Below, one piece after another: positions 48,781 through 59,605 of a stretch of DNA of 64,000 bases. The first letter of the stretch is position 1, and every line of letters begins with the position of its first letter. Under the pieces are notes generated by a model. It was not told where the DNA came from. It saw only the letters and a program-made list of their open reading frames with translations, and did no database searches. Where the stretch lies: NCBI GenBank assembly GCA_033065855.1, contig JAVXUO010001194.1, positions 208,501 to 272,500 of the forward strand, read 5' to 3'. Source of the stretch: Escallonia rubra (taxonomy: Eukaryota; Streptophyta; Magnoliopsida; Escalloniales; Escalloniaceae). The position numbers and the translations under genes are program-made.

Positions 48781-49509
48781 AATCTTTTGGGGATAGGCAA
48801 TACTGTCCGCGATACTGTATAGTGGATAACGTTGGCGACAACTTTCACGTGTGCAGAAATAAAGGTACAAATATTAATGGAAGTGTGTCAGTCCCGTCAG
48901 TCGAAAAGCTGTCCGCTACACAGTATCGTGGACGGCTTTTTGACTGATGGTTGTTAGGATCAATCAGTCGTCCGCTACACAATATAGCGGACAAGGTGGG
49001 AGGGGCAATATGGTAAAAAAGATCGTCCACTACACTATGTAGAGGACGACCGACAGCTTTTGAAAAAAAAAGATCTGGTCCGTCCATCCTTTGAGGATGG
49101 ACGACTAGATCGCGCTAGCAAAATATCATATTTTGCTAGCGCTCTCAACGGATTAGCTTCCTATATATATATGTGTGTGTGTGTGTGTCTGTGTGTGCGC
49201 GTGTCTAGGCATTTTTAGTTGATTGCATATACATATATTACTACATGTACAAAAATTTTGGAAGGAAACCGCAATTCAAGTTTTAAATTTGAATAACTAG
49301 AATTTTTGGAATAAAAACAAATAAAAAGGGCCTGAGCCCGGCCCAGAATATTGGGCCTAGGGCCAGGGCTTGGACTGGGCCTAGATATCCCATTCGTTTG
49401 GCCTGGCCCGGCCCAATTTCCACCCTACTTGACCTGGCCCGGCCCTTTTTTTCACGTCAGGCCATCTGGGCCCAGACTGGGCCGGCCCATTGACACATCT
49501 AACCAAGCC

Positions 49510-51613
49510 TAACACCGTCGAGCAATCCAACAACGACCAACCCCAAATTCGGCAGCTTTCAACCCAATAATCTTTGTCATCCAAACCTAATCCCTTACCA
49601 AATCACGACCAGTCCTAAAAGCCACCACTTATCCATAGCCCAGCGCAGCAATCGATCGGGGTCGGAGATCATTTGACAATCGACGATGGAACCACCTCAA
49701 ACTCAAACAGAAAATAAACATGATCACAACAACAACAACCAAAAACCACACAACTGTATGAAAACTTTCTAACACACCACCACACGTCCGTGTAAGCCGA
49801 CAGTGGCGGCGAAGATGCGGAGATTATGTCGGGGAGTCAGTGGGGGGAGGGGGGTTCTTCAGGAGAGAGTTCTATTGAACTTGTAGCTGTATATATTATC
49901 ATCTGCGGTTAGACGCTGAACAGATAACATTATTTAGTATAGTTGATGTTCACCGTGTAGAAAAATCGTAGATTTTTTTTTTTTGTTATCAAAGTTTCAA
50001 TCAAAATCTTTCCTTGATATGTATAATATCACTATATGTACACGCACGAAAAATGTTAAAATATGCTTAAAAATTAAGAACATACTATTGATATGTATAT
50101 ATTCTTTCATACTATTGATATGTATATATTCCTTACGACGTAAGATCTTCTTTTCATCAAGTAACTAAAGTAACTAAAATTTTCATCATATCATTTACCC
50201 CCACAATTCGTTGTCATGCATTTATCAAAGAATTTAGCATTGAAATTTGGATTTCTATTTTTTTAACAAGTTTATCTAACAAGATTTATTTCATAGACAC
50301 TTAGCAAAATCAAATCAGCTTCAAGTTACTTGTTTTACCAAAATGAATAATCCCATGAAAATTTTCCTCTCTTAAACGAGAACTCCATAAACTGACTATA
50401 GGTGGTTTACCAAACTATAACTTTGTGTATACAATCTCAAAATTTCATTTTTCTTTTTCAAACCAAAGCCATGTGTTGAAAATTAGAAAAGAATCAGTGT
50501 ATGGATTTTCCAAGATACAACTACTTGCAGACAAACATAATAATCTACAAGTAAAAGCATAAGTGTTATTGTCACTAAATATTATATTCTGAAAAGGTCA
50601 TAATATGGTATCGCTATATCTTATAGTATTAGGTTTTTATTTACTTTAGCCTAAACTTGAAAACTATTTAATTTATTTCCAAAACTGCATCAAACTAATA
50701 TTTTAAATTCTGAATCCAATTCATACACACAAAAATATCTAGCAAAAGTTCAATTTATTTTTTCTTTGCTTTTCGCCATTTAATATCCACAAAACTGAGA
50801 GTTAGACGAAAGTGGTAGCTCAAGCAACATCCAATGCAAGTAAGAGATGTACCCTCATCGTGCTTAGAAAATTTTATCCCTTCATTTAAAACATAATACT
50901 TTTTAAATCACGTTGTTAGCATTATTCCCGACATTAAAAAACACTAAAGTTAAATTATTTTATGATTTATAACATATTTTATAAGTACAACTATCAAAAC
51001 AAAACTGGTCTTAATGAAGCCTCATTTTTTCCCTAAATATTTTTATCAAATGAAAAAGTGTTCCTTTTAAATACGACCGTTATAAACTATTTTTACGTGG
51101 TCGTGAAAACTAAATTTTCACGTAATTTTCAGACACTAGTAAATTGAGGTGATTAGCACAAAGGTGAAGTCCAAGAAAATTGGCAAAAATAAAAAAATAC
51201 ATCATACAAACTGAATAGACATAGACTATCACACAAAAGTGACTTGATTCGAGAAGTCAAATCAATTACCCTTTTAACCATAAAACTCCTTGTCACGCTA
51301 CCAAAATTAGTAACTCAAAAATCACTTCCATGTGTAATTAGCAAGAAACCCACACTATATCACATAATGTCAATTCAAATAATTATAACTAGATAATATG
51401 GCCACAAACAACACAAGATCTATGCTAAAACAACTTGCACAAGTAGAAAATATTAGATAACCCATACATCCTTAATTTTTTCCTTTGCAATATGACGTGC
51501 ATTTCATATTACTTATGAAACTTATGAAACTATCAACTCCCGATAATATTACATCTTTCTTGGGATGCTACTCTAAATAAATGAAAGCTTTAGAACTATT
51601 ATTATTCTTCTAA
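49510..51613. other. Intergenic DNA, A/C-rich then AT-rich
   Basis: Positions 49510-49870 continue the sequence left of the hAT insertion (before 41037). This part is A/C-rich with CAACAACAACC runs and a GC-rich end, possibly a retroelement untranslated region. The AT-rich remainder contains no feature I can support. Confidence 0.4.
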
Positions 51614-52285
51614 CCGACGTACCAAAATGATCCTAATTGTAACGGACACAATGGAACCATTGCTCTAAAAGCACAATTCATGCATATTTTCTTATTCATT
51701 TTATTGCCATACATATGCAGGTATCAAATGTGCAAGAAGACTAATTACAAGTTCGAACTTACCTCAATGTGGTATGAAAATATCACAATTTCATACTAGT
51801 ATTCAGTTTTATAGTGTCCTCAAGGTGATATGAAAATATCACTGTTTCATGCCAGTATTCAGTTTTATAGTGTTTGGAGATTTTCATGACCCACATAAGT
51901 GATCTTTTGCAGCAAGTGCCACCATTTGAACTTTGCATCGTAGACTTCGATGCCTTGTACCTCGACCCTTGTGTGCATAAGAAAATTAAAGAATTAGAGA
52001 ACTCTTTACATTTATCTACACAAACTAATAAAATGTTTTTTTATACTGTAGATTTAGACAAGACAATACAATTTTTTTCTAGCTTTGTTCGCAAAATATA
52101 TTTTCTACTTAAAGGTAGCAAACTAGTTATATAAATCATTCATTTTGTTGTATTTTCATTTTTATTTATTGCCATGACATTTACCTAGAAAACACATAAA
52201 ATCAGTGAAAAGCTTCGAGTATCTCAAAATAGATTGCGACAACAAACACACCAGTAAGGATAAAACAATAAATCTTATTGTTTTA
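51614..52285. repeat. Unknown repeat, copy A of three
   Basis: It begins ACCAAAATGATCCTAATTGT. It contains a 56-bp internal tandem duplication (CCTCAAGGTGATATGAAAAT type) and TTTGAACTTTGCATCGTAGA, and ends near AAGGATAAAACAATAAATC. Copies B (52904-53545) and C (55709-56240) follow in the same order, each running into TGTTGGAA-family LTR sequence. It may be the internal 3' part of that retroelement. Confidence 0.7.
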
Positions 52286-52465
52286 GCGAGCAGTTACTTC
52301 ACTAGAAGAATTACAACAGGTCACGTTGTTTTTAATATTTTATAAATATATTAGACACTTTCACCACTTCACCATACTTTTGGCTATGATTTGTATTTTT
52401 TTACAACAATAATATGACCAACATTAGGTGATTAAACTTAGCAAAATAATAGTAAGAAGTTTGTT
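52250..52465. repeat. LTR fragment of the TGTTGGAA family
   Basis: It matches 56290-56480 (GAAGAATTACAACAGGTCACG, TTTGTATTTTTTTACAACAA) and breaks off at 52465. Confidence 0.65.
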
Positions 52466-52903
52466 TGAATTTATAAAAAATAACCCAATTTTTTTTTTTG
52501 CTTTTTAGCGAGGAATTTCGTCGCTAAAAGTCCTCCTACATATCAATAAACGTTTTAAAGAGACATTTTTAACGTCAAAACTAATGTTCCTAAAGACTTT
52601 GCAACGTCTTTTAGCGACAGAAAATTCGTCGCTAAAAGTTTTTGAAAAACATTCAAAAATTAGTCAAAATATAAAAAATACCTTTAGCGACGGAATTTCC
52701 GTCGCTAAAAGTAATCAATTCCGTCGGTAAAAATTGAATTTTTAGGGACGGACAACCAAATTCCATATCTAATCTTTTAGTGACGGGGTTGTCACCAACG
52801 GACTTTTAGCGACGGATAGTCCGTCGCTAAAAGCCTTTACTGACGGAATACCCACTTTTTGAGACGAAAAATTCCGTCAATAAAAGTGAATTTTCTTGTA
52901 GTG
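52466..52903. mobile_element. CACTA-like element end with GCGACGGAA hairpins
   Basis: The right end TTTTCTTGTAGTG is the inverse of the CACTACAAGAAAA terminus of plant CACTA elements. Internally the motif TTTTAGCGACGGAA and its inverse occur repeatedly, including an almost perfect hairpin at about 52680-52712. The left terminus is not recognisable, so it is probably truncated. It lies between an LTR fragment and repeat copy B. Confidence 0.6.
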
Positions 52904-53545
52904 CTAATTGTAACGGACACAATGGAACCATTGCTCTAAAAGCACAATTCATGCATATTTTCTTATTCATTTTATTAACATACATATGCAGGTATCAAAT
53001 GTGCAAGATGGCTAATTATAAGTTAGAACTTACTTCAAGGTGATATAAAAGTATCACAGTTTCCTACCAGTATTCAGTTTTATAGTGTCCTCAAGGTGAT
53101 ATGAAAATATCATTGTTTCATACCAGTATTCACTTTTATAGTGTTTGGAGATTTTCATGACCCACATGAGTGATCTTTTGCAGCAAGTGCCACCATTTGA
53201 ACTTTGCATCGTAGACTTCGATGCCTTGTACCTCGACCCTTGTGCGCAAAAGAAAATTAAAGAATTAGAGAACTCTCAACATTTATCTACATAAACTAAT
53301 AACATGTTTTTTTATACTGTAGATTTAGAAAAGACAATACAATTTTTTCTAGCTTTGTTCACAAAAATATATTTTCTACTTAAAGGTAGCAAACTAGTTA
53401 TATAAATCATTCATTTGTTGTATTTTCATTTTTATTTATTGCCAAGACATTTAGCTGCAAAACACATAAAATCAGTTAAAAGCTTTGAGTATCTCAAAAT
53501 AGATTGCGACAACAAACACATCAGTGAGGATAAAACAATAAATCT
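52904..53545. repeat. Unknown repeat, copy B of three
   Basis: It starts CTAATTGTAACGGACACAAT and closely follows copy A, including the internal tandem duplication. Confidence 0.7.
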
Positions 53546-54010
53546 TATACACCGCATATTCATTAGAAACTCTCACCACTTCACCATACTTTAGGGAGCA
53601 GTTACTTCCCTAGAAGAATTACAACAGGTCACGTTGTTTTTAATATTTTATAAATTCATTAGACACTCTCACCACTTCACCGTACTTTAGGCTATGATTC
53701 GTATTTTTCTACAACAAAAAATATGACCAACATTCGGTGATTAAACTTAGCAAAATAATAGTAAGTAATTGAAAGTAATTTTGTATGAACTCTAGATAAA
53801 TATAGAGTAGTAAAATGATATAAAAATAGATGGTCCGTGAGAGTCGTTACAAAGTCATTGTGGTAAAGATGTTGTCGCCTCCATACGTGCAGTTGTTGAC
53901 GTAAATAAAGTCTCCAAAATAAAACTCATTTACGTGCTATATCTTCTCTATGTGCATGTACACAATAAGATGCTCTGAATCAGTCCACAATCACGTTGTC
54001 CAAATATATA
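53545..54010. repeat. LTR fragment of the TGTTGGAA family
   Basis: It matches the LTR family (TGGTCCGTGAGAGTCG, TAAAACTCATTTACGTG, CACAATCACGTTGTCC) and is interrupted by GC-rich DNA at about 54010. Confidence 0.7.
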
Positions 54011-55708
54011 TTGATGTCAAAGAAAGTGGGTTCGCAGTCGACGTGGAGGTACCACAAGGAATGTAATCTGAGTCAGATGCCAAGTATGTTGATGATGGAC
54101 ACATCAAGGTGGAATAAGGGCAGAGACCAAGGGCTTCCCAGACAGAGCCTGAGGGTGGCAGTGCTGCGAGACTGATGGCGTAGAATGAATATACGACGAC
54201 AGTCACAGTCCGATGCTAAGATCCAGAGTAAGGGTCCTGTATGTTTCTCTCTTTAGGATTCCAGAGTGAGAAAGTGAAAATGTGAGAGTCCTCCAAATGA
54301 ATTCTCAAGACCTCTATTTATAGAGATTTAGATGATGATGTCATTAACCAACACGTGGCACTCCCCAGGAGTGACACGTCACCGGGGGGTCCACAGGTAC
54401 CGGTGCTCCACGAATTGTCGGATCCCATATTCACACGGCCTACCCCGCACAGTGTCGCTCTGTCTGTCTGGAAAGACTGGCTCCCACAGCGTCGGTGTGG
54501 CCAGAGAACCCCCTTGATCTAGCCTCATATCCAAGCCCTTGCAGAGTCCCACAGGCCTGGCAGCAGAGAGGAAGACCCGACGCCCTATTGCCAGGTGAAC
54601 TAGGCGCGATGTCCTCGGAAGACCTGCCCGGCGGTCATAGTCCCTAGGGGTGCCGACACAAGCCCCCAGTGCCGGAACACGTAGGCCAGTCACGCAGGCA
54701 CCCTGGCAGAGATAGTGTTTCGGAGGAGTAGCCTATTTCGCCGGCCGAGGTAACATCCCGGAGGAGCTGTCTACCTGGCAGAAGGGGAGTCTTCGTGCCG
54801 GAGCACTTAGAGCACCCTGGCAAAGATAGTGTCCCGGAGGAGTCGTCTATCCCCGCAGGTGAGTCCTTGTGCCGGAGCACTCGGAGCGCGTCAAGGTACC
54901 ATTCCGGAGGAGCCGTCTACCTGACAGAAGGGGAGTTGAAGAGCTCCTTGGCGGAGATAGTGTCCCGGAGGAGTTGCTTATCCCCGTGGGTGAGTCCTTG
55001 TGCCGGAGCAGTCGGAGCACGTCAAGGTAGCATCCCGGAGGAGCCGTCTACCTGACGGAAGGGGAGTTGAAAAGCTCCCTAGCGGAGATAGTGTCCCGCA
55101 GGAGTCGCCTATCCTCGTGGGTGAGTCCTTGTGCCGAAGCACTCGGAGCGCGTCAAGGTAGCATCCCGGAGGAGCCGTCTACCCGACTAGCCGAGGTAGC
55201 ATCCCGGATGAGACGTCTACCTAGCGGAAGAGGAGTTGAAGAGCTCCCTGGCGGAGATAGTGTCCTAGAGGAGTCACCTATCCTCGTAAAATGTTGCACG
55301 CTCCGGAGAGTGGGTCGAAGCATGTTCCACGACCAAGGCAAGGTGCGCATGGTATGGAGAATGAGTGTGGTGCCCGGGGGGCATGTAATAAGATTGTGGC
55401 GCATGGGCGCGATGAAGTGAGTAAGGTGTCGGGGGCACGTCTGTGTGAGAGAGAGCCTGGGGGGACGGCTGTATCAGCGGCGCACGGGCGCACGGGCGCG
55501 GCAGAGTGTTGGAATGCGGCCCCCGAACGTCAGTGACGGTGGTCGCGGAGACGACATCCAGGCGACGGATGACGACCGTCGCGGAGTTGGCCTGCGGGCG
55601 ACGTCCGGACGACGGGCGACTGGGGTCGCGGAGTGACGACCGGGCGACGGGGTCGTGGAGTGAAGTCCGGGCGACGGGGTCGCGGAGTGAAGTCCGGGCG
55701 ACGGGGTC
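54011..55708. repeat. GC-rich insertion with minisatellites
   Basis: This GC-rich block contrasts with AT-rich DNA on both sides. From about 54650 to 55290 a unit of roughly 100-150 bp recurs, with GATAGTGTCCCGGAGGAGTC, GAGTCCTTGTGCCGGAGCA and AGCATCCCGGAGGAGCCGTC. From about 55560 to 55708 a shorter unit recurs (GAAGTCCGGGCGACGGGGTC). Several frames are open through base composition alone. It may be part of an LTR element, but I found no ends. Confidence 0.6.
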
Positions 55709-56240
55709 GACATACCAAAATAATCCTAATAGTAAGCGAACACAATTGAACCATTGTTCTAAAAGCACAATACAATGAAGATTTTGTTACTCATTTTATT
55801 GTCATACACATGCAGGTATCAACTGTGCAAGATAGCTAATTACAAGTTAGAACTTACCTCAAGGTGATATGAAAATATCACAGTTTCATACAAGTATTCA
55901 GGTTTATAGTGTTTGGAGATTTCCGTGACCCACAGAAGTGATCTTTTGTAGCAAGTGCCACAATTTGAACTTTGCATCCAAGACTTCAATGCCTTTGTAC
56001 CTCGACCCTTGTGCTCAAAAGAAAATTAAAGCATTAGAGAACTCTCTACACTTATCTACATAAACTAATAACATGTTTTTTTATACTATAGAATTAGACA
56101 AGACAATACAATTGTTTCTAGCTTCGTTCACAAAATATATATTCTACTTAAAGGTAGCAGACTAGTTATATAAATCAGTCATGTGTAATATTTAGCTTTC
56201 GAGTATCTCAAAATAGATTGCGACAACCTACACATTAGTA
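55709..56240. repeat. Unknown repeat, copy C of three
   Basis: It starts CGACATACCAAAATAATCCT and is more diverged than A and B. It lacks the internal 56-bp duplication and continues into LTR sequence. Confidence 0.65.
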
Positions 56241-56246
56241 AGGATA

Positions 56247-57105
56247 AAAAAATAAATTTTATACACTACAAATTCATTAGAAACTCTCACCACTTCATCA
56301 TACTTTAGCGAGCATTTACTTCCCTAGAAGAACTATACCAGGTCACGTCGTTTTTAATATTTTAAAATTTCATTAGACACTCTCACAACTTCACCATACT
56401 TTAGGCTATGATTTGTATTTTTCTACAACAAAAATATGAGCAACATTAGGCGATTGAACATAGCAAATTAATAGTAAGTAATTTGGTATGAACTCTATAT
56501 AAAATTATGTAATATGGAGTAGTAAAAGGATATACAAATAGCTGGTCCGTGAAAGTCGCTATAAAGTCATTGTCGTAAAGATGTTATCGCCTCCATACGT
56601 GCAGGTGTTGACGCAAATAAATTCTCCAAGCTAAAACTTATTTACGTAGCTATGTCTGCTCCATGTACAATAAGATGGTATGAACCAACCCACGATCATG
56701 TTGCCCAAATATAGAATATATACTAGATATAAAGGAAAATACATTGTGATAGTATAGTAGAAAATACTAAGTTTGGAAGCATAGTAACTTCAAGTATATT
56801 TCTATGTCGCACCCCATGGCCTTATATATATATATATATATATATATGGCCAATCATTATGGATTTATTGACCACATAAGTAAGTTTAAAAGCTTTGTAG
56901 CTTATAGAATAATCATAATCATTCTCATTAATGCCAAATAATAAAGTGTGCTATACACAAGATAAATCAATATGAATTAATGTTACTCATTATTGCATTT
57001 GTAACTCATTTCATAATTTACATATAAGTAAATACCATATAACCATAACTTGCAATACAATTATAATCTTATAAGGTACATTTTATTTTATTAAAATATT
57101 CCAAC
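56247..57105. repeat. Long LTR copy of the TGTTGGAA family
   Basis: The most complete copy besides the solo LTR, ending AATATTCCAACA at 57105. It contains a (TA)n run at 56822-56847 and continues into TTTTGAGAAAATAAAATGAT, as at 33800. Confidence 0.7.
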
Positions 57106-57189
57106 ATTCCCCTACTATTTTGAGAAAATAAAATGATAATTTAAAATACTTAAAAGACCATTGATGAAATGTTTATATAGTTTAAATTA

Positions 57190-57760
57190 CAAGTTGTTGA
57201 TTATGTTCTTTTTACGTGGTGTATAGGAGGGAAAAGTAAGATGTATTTTTGGTTAGCCAGCTCACACGAAATTTCATACGTATAATTAAAAACGTAAATT
57301 GGATAGTGCATTTGAAGTTTAGTTTCCGATAAAAAATTATGCCTTACTGAAGAAATAACCCTTCAAATATAGCATTAGATTTTAGGCGAAGACCATGAAC
57401 ATGAACTGTGATCAACTCTAATACCAAGTTAGATCCTAGTATTCAATTCAAAAATATCCTTTAAAGAGATCATCAAATATAATAATCAAACTCAATATTT
57501 ATATATAGTCTATGTATAAATTTAATAATACAAATAATTAAGGACTCAGAGGCAGCGCACTTGTTGAACTGTGAGTAAAGATTCTTTATATTAAATCAAC
57601 TTGAATAGAAGAAAGAAATTCATAACCACATTGAAAAAGGAGGAAGAAAAGGACCTTTCAGGTGACGAGATAACCTTGAGGAGATATTTTCCCATATGTC
57701 AAGTAGGTGCAAACATGGCACACAAGAAGACAAAATAACCTATTAGGAAGTGACATCGTT
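57190..57760. repeat. CBF upstream-type duplication block
   Basis: It matches DNA upstream of CBF copy 5 (38095-38600: TTGTTGATTATGTTCTTTTT, CGTATAATTAAAAACGT, AGCTCTAATACCA) and then the GGAGGAAGAAAAGGACC segment. It lies on the 3' side of copy 6, so duplicated units abut here. Confidence 0.65.
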
Positions 57761-57875
57761 TATTATCTGTGGACTGAAATTTTTGCTAAAGTGTCTTTAG
57801 GAAGTGACAACCGACAGACTCTGGGACAAGGCCAATGCGTAAACTGACTAAAATTGGACGGAGTAACTTCATAAA

Positions 57876-58046
57876 GACACTTTCACAAAAATTTCAGTTC
57901 ATCGTGATCATAATTGTACCCTCTATCTCCGCCTACGCAGCGCGGTGGGGGCACTATCAAGTTGACGGTGCCACCATCGCGCTGTGTAGGCGGAGATAGA
58001 AGGTACAATTATGATCGCGATAAACTGGAATTTTGTGCGGAAGACA
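57876..58046. repeat. Fold-back inverted duplication at the 3' end of CBF copy 6
   Basis: Left arm about 57876-57953 and right arm about 57967-58046 are imperfect inverse copies of the CBF C-terminal coding segment (GTACC(C/T)TCTATCTCCGCCTA in one orientation and TAGGCGGAGATAGAAGGTAC in the other). About 13 bases separate them. The left arm keeps normal orientation and the natural 3' flank. The right arm is the extra, inverted copy. Confidence 0.9.
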
Positions 58047-58647
58047 CTTCCGCCAAATTTGCCAGCGATCCCGACATCCCGAAATCTGCCTCCTCGTCCA
58101 TGTAAAACGCCTCCTCCGGCCATGCCGCCACCCCGCATTCCTCTTCCTTGACGTCCTCCTCACGCTCCGCCGGCCGGAATGCCTCCGCGGCCTCGGCTGC
58201 CGCCTTCTGAATGCACTTTGAAACCGGTGAAGCCGGAACCGGCAGCCGCCAAGCCGAGTCAGCAAAGTTAAGGCAGGCTGACCTCCCCCTTAGCGCAATA
58301 GCGGCCACGTCATGGGCTCTAGCTGCCATCTCGGCGGTAGGGAACGTGCCCAGCCAGATTCTCGTCTTCTTGTTGGGTTCTCGGACCTCACAGACCCACT
58401 TGCCAGAACTCCTTCTCCTCACGCCCCGGAAAACCGGGTGCCGGGTCTCGCTGAACTTCTTCCTCCCAGCTCGCTTCTTGGGGTTGCTCGAAGCCAGCAA
58501 CACCGCCGCATCCGGAAGATTACAGGGTCTTGAAGTAGTACTGCTGCCTTCTGACACTATGGGTGATGCTTCGGGTTCTTCAAGCGGCCCGAGGCTTGAC
58601 AAATATGGAAATGGGTCAGAGAAGTAGGAGTGAGAGAAACTATCCAT
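58009..58647 (-). CDS. DREB1: DREB1/CBF, copy 6, with rewritten C-terminus
   Basis: A 212-residue frame starts [15 protein letters not shown] (ATG 58647-58645). The signature region reads [12 protein letters not shown], the AP2 domain is complete and DSAWR is intact. After [10 protein letters not shown], where paralogs read GLMVPPPHC...LWSY, the frame enters an inverted copy of its own 3' coding DNA and ends in [12 protein letters not shown]. The acidic tail and LWSY motif are therefore lost. Its promoter also lacks the CCGCGT stretch. It could still bind CRT/DRE as a weak or competing factor, or be on the way to a pseudogene. I cannot tell whether it is expressed. Confidence 0.85.
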   Translation of the reverse strand: MDSFSHSYFSDPFPYLSSLGPLEEPEASPIVSEGSSTTSRPCNLPDAAVLLASSNPKKRAGRKKFSETRHPVFRGVRRRSSGKWVCEVREPNKKTRIWLGTFPTAEMAARAHDVAAIALRGRSACLNFADSAWRLPVPASPVSKCIQKAAAEAAEAFRPAEREEDVKEEECGVAAWPEEAFYMDEEADFGMSGSLANLAEVSSAQNSSLSRS

Positions 58648-58740
58648 TAGCAGTCGCAGGTATAGTAGCAGAAGTAGTGATGAAAGTGATAAGTTTGGCT
58701 TTGGGAGGCAAGTCAAAAGTACATATATAATATAAAGCAT

Positions 58741-59200
58741 GCAAAGGACTAGGAAAGCAGACAGGCTTGATAATCATATGGGACCAGCTTTACATTTGTG
58801 TGGAGGCCTGAGCTTGTGTCTGGCCTACATGTGTCTGGTGCGCGCTGATGGCATCATTAGCAACTAGATGATATTCGGTCATAGGACCATTTATGGGAAA
58901 GAACTAACTTTTTCTCCCTTATTTTTTTTGTCATTTTCGGGTGACAAAAAAAGCAGATATTTTCGGGTGACCACACCGAAAATGGAGGAAGAAAAAGATC
59001 TTTGCGGTGACAAGACAACCTTGAGGGGATATTTTCTCATATGCCAAGTGGGAGCAAACATGGCCCACAAGAAGACAAATAACCAAACAAGCAAACAGTG
59101 GACACTGACCCAAATAAGTAAACAGCTGACGGATTCTGGAACAAGGCATGCACCACCTATCTCCCCTGAGGAAGGAGAGTCGCACATATTTTTTTAATAA
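58741..59200 (-). repeat. Upstream block of CBF copy 6
   Basis: It aligns with the other CBF upstream blocks (CTTGATAATCATATGGGACC, GGAGGAAGAAAAAGATC, AAGGCATGCACC). Relative to 59720-59790 it is missing the short stretch with GAGACGCGCGA. Confidence 0.65.
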
Positions 59201-59349
59201 ATTATACAAAATAAAAATTTTAATCGGGTAAGTAAGTATTTTGAAAAATATAATTTTCAAAAGTTAAAATTTATCAGAAGATATAATTAAAAAAAATTTA
59301 AAAATTACGTTTGATACGATAATAATATTTCGCTAACTTCTTATTAGAC

Positions 59350-59605
59350 ACGTTATTTTTAATATTTTAAAAATTCATTAATAAAATGATATAAAAATAA
59401 CTGGTCCGTAAGAGTCGGTATAAAGTCATTTTTGTAAAGATCTAATCGCTTCTCTACGTGCATGTGGTTATACAAATAAAGTTTACAAGATGAAACTCAT
59501 TTTCGTAATTATATCTTTTTCATGTGCACGTACACAATAAGATTGTATGAATCGGTATACGATTACGTTGTTCAAATATAAAATATATAATAGATATAAA
59601 GAAAA
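59350..59605. repeat. LTR fragment abutting a truncated CBF start
   Basis: TGTTGGAA-family sequence ends ATATAAAGAAAATGGGTCAG at CBF DNA, the same breakpoint as at 36465. Confidence 0.65.

Larger units (their letters stand above)
41698..49161. mobile_element. (TA)n-dwelling hairpin-module element E2 carrying PMD and Ulp1-like sequences
   Basis: The left arm starts GGGAGCTGGTCCGTTGAG. The right arm ends at 49161 with its inverse (AACGGATTAGCTTCC). TA-rich tracts lie outside. Modules include 41812-41834 (GTCCGCTACA, loop TAG, TGTAGCGGAC) and their partners at about 48790-49045. At 7464 bp it is the largest member and the only one with recognisable protein-coding cargo. A plant mobile domain gene and a C48-type protease lie on the + strand. 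No DDE transposase is recognisable. It also contains E3 and a TRIM. Confidence 0.85.
41045..49501. mobile_element. hAT-like element containing nested transposons
   Basis: The ends TAGAGATGTCAAAAGGGCC and, inverted, TAGATGTGTCAATGGGCC are flanked by identical 8-bp copies of ACCAAGCC (41037-41044 and 49502-49509). Its own sequence is only about 650 bp on the left and 340 bp on the right, GGCCC-rich and without genes. The rest is the E2 element that inserted into a (TA)n tract inside it. It is similar in style to the hAT at 30138-31123. Confidence 0.85.

Noticed and set aside
55153-55768. Several overlapping open frames of 80-164 residues in GC-rich DNA
   Set aside because: They run through tandem repeats on both strands, which is expected from composition and repetition alone.
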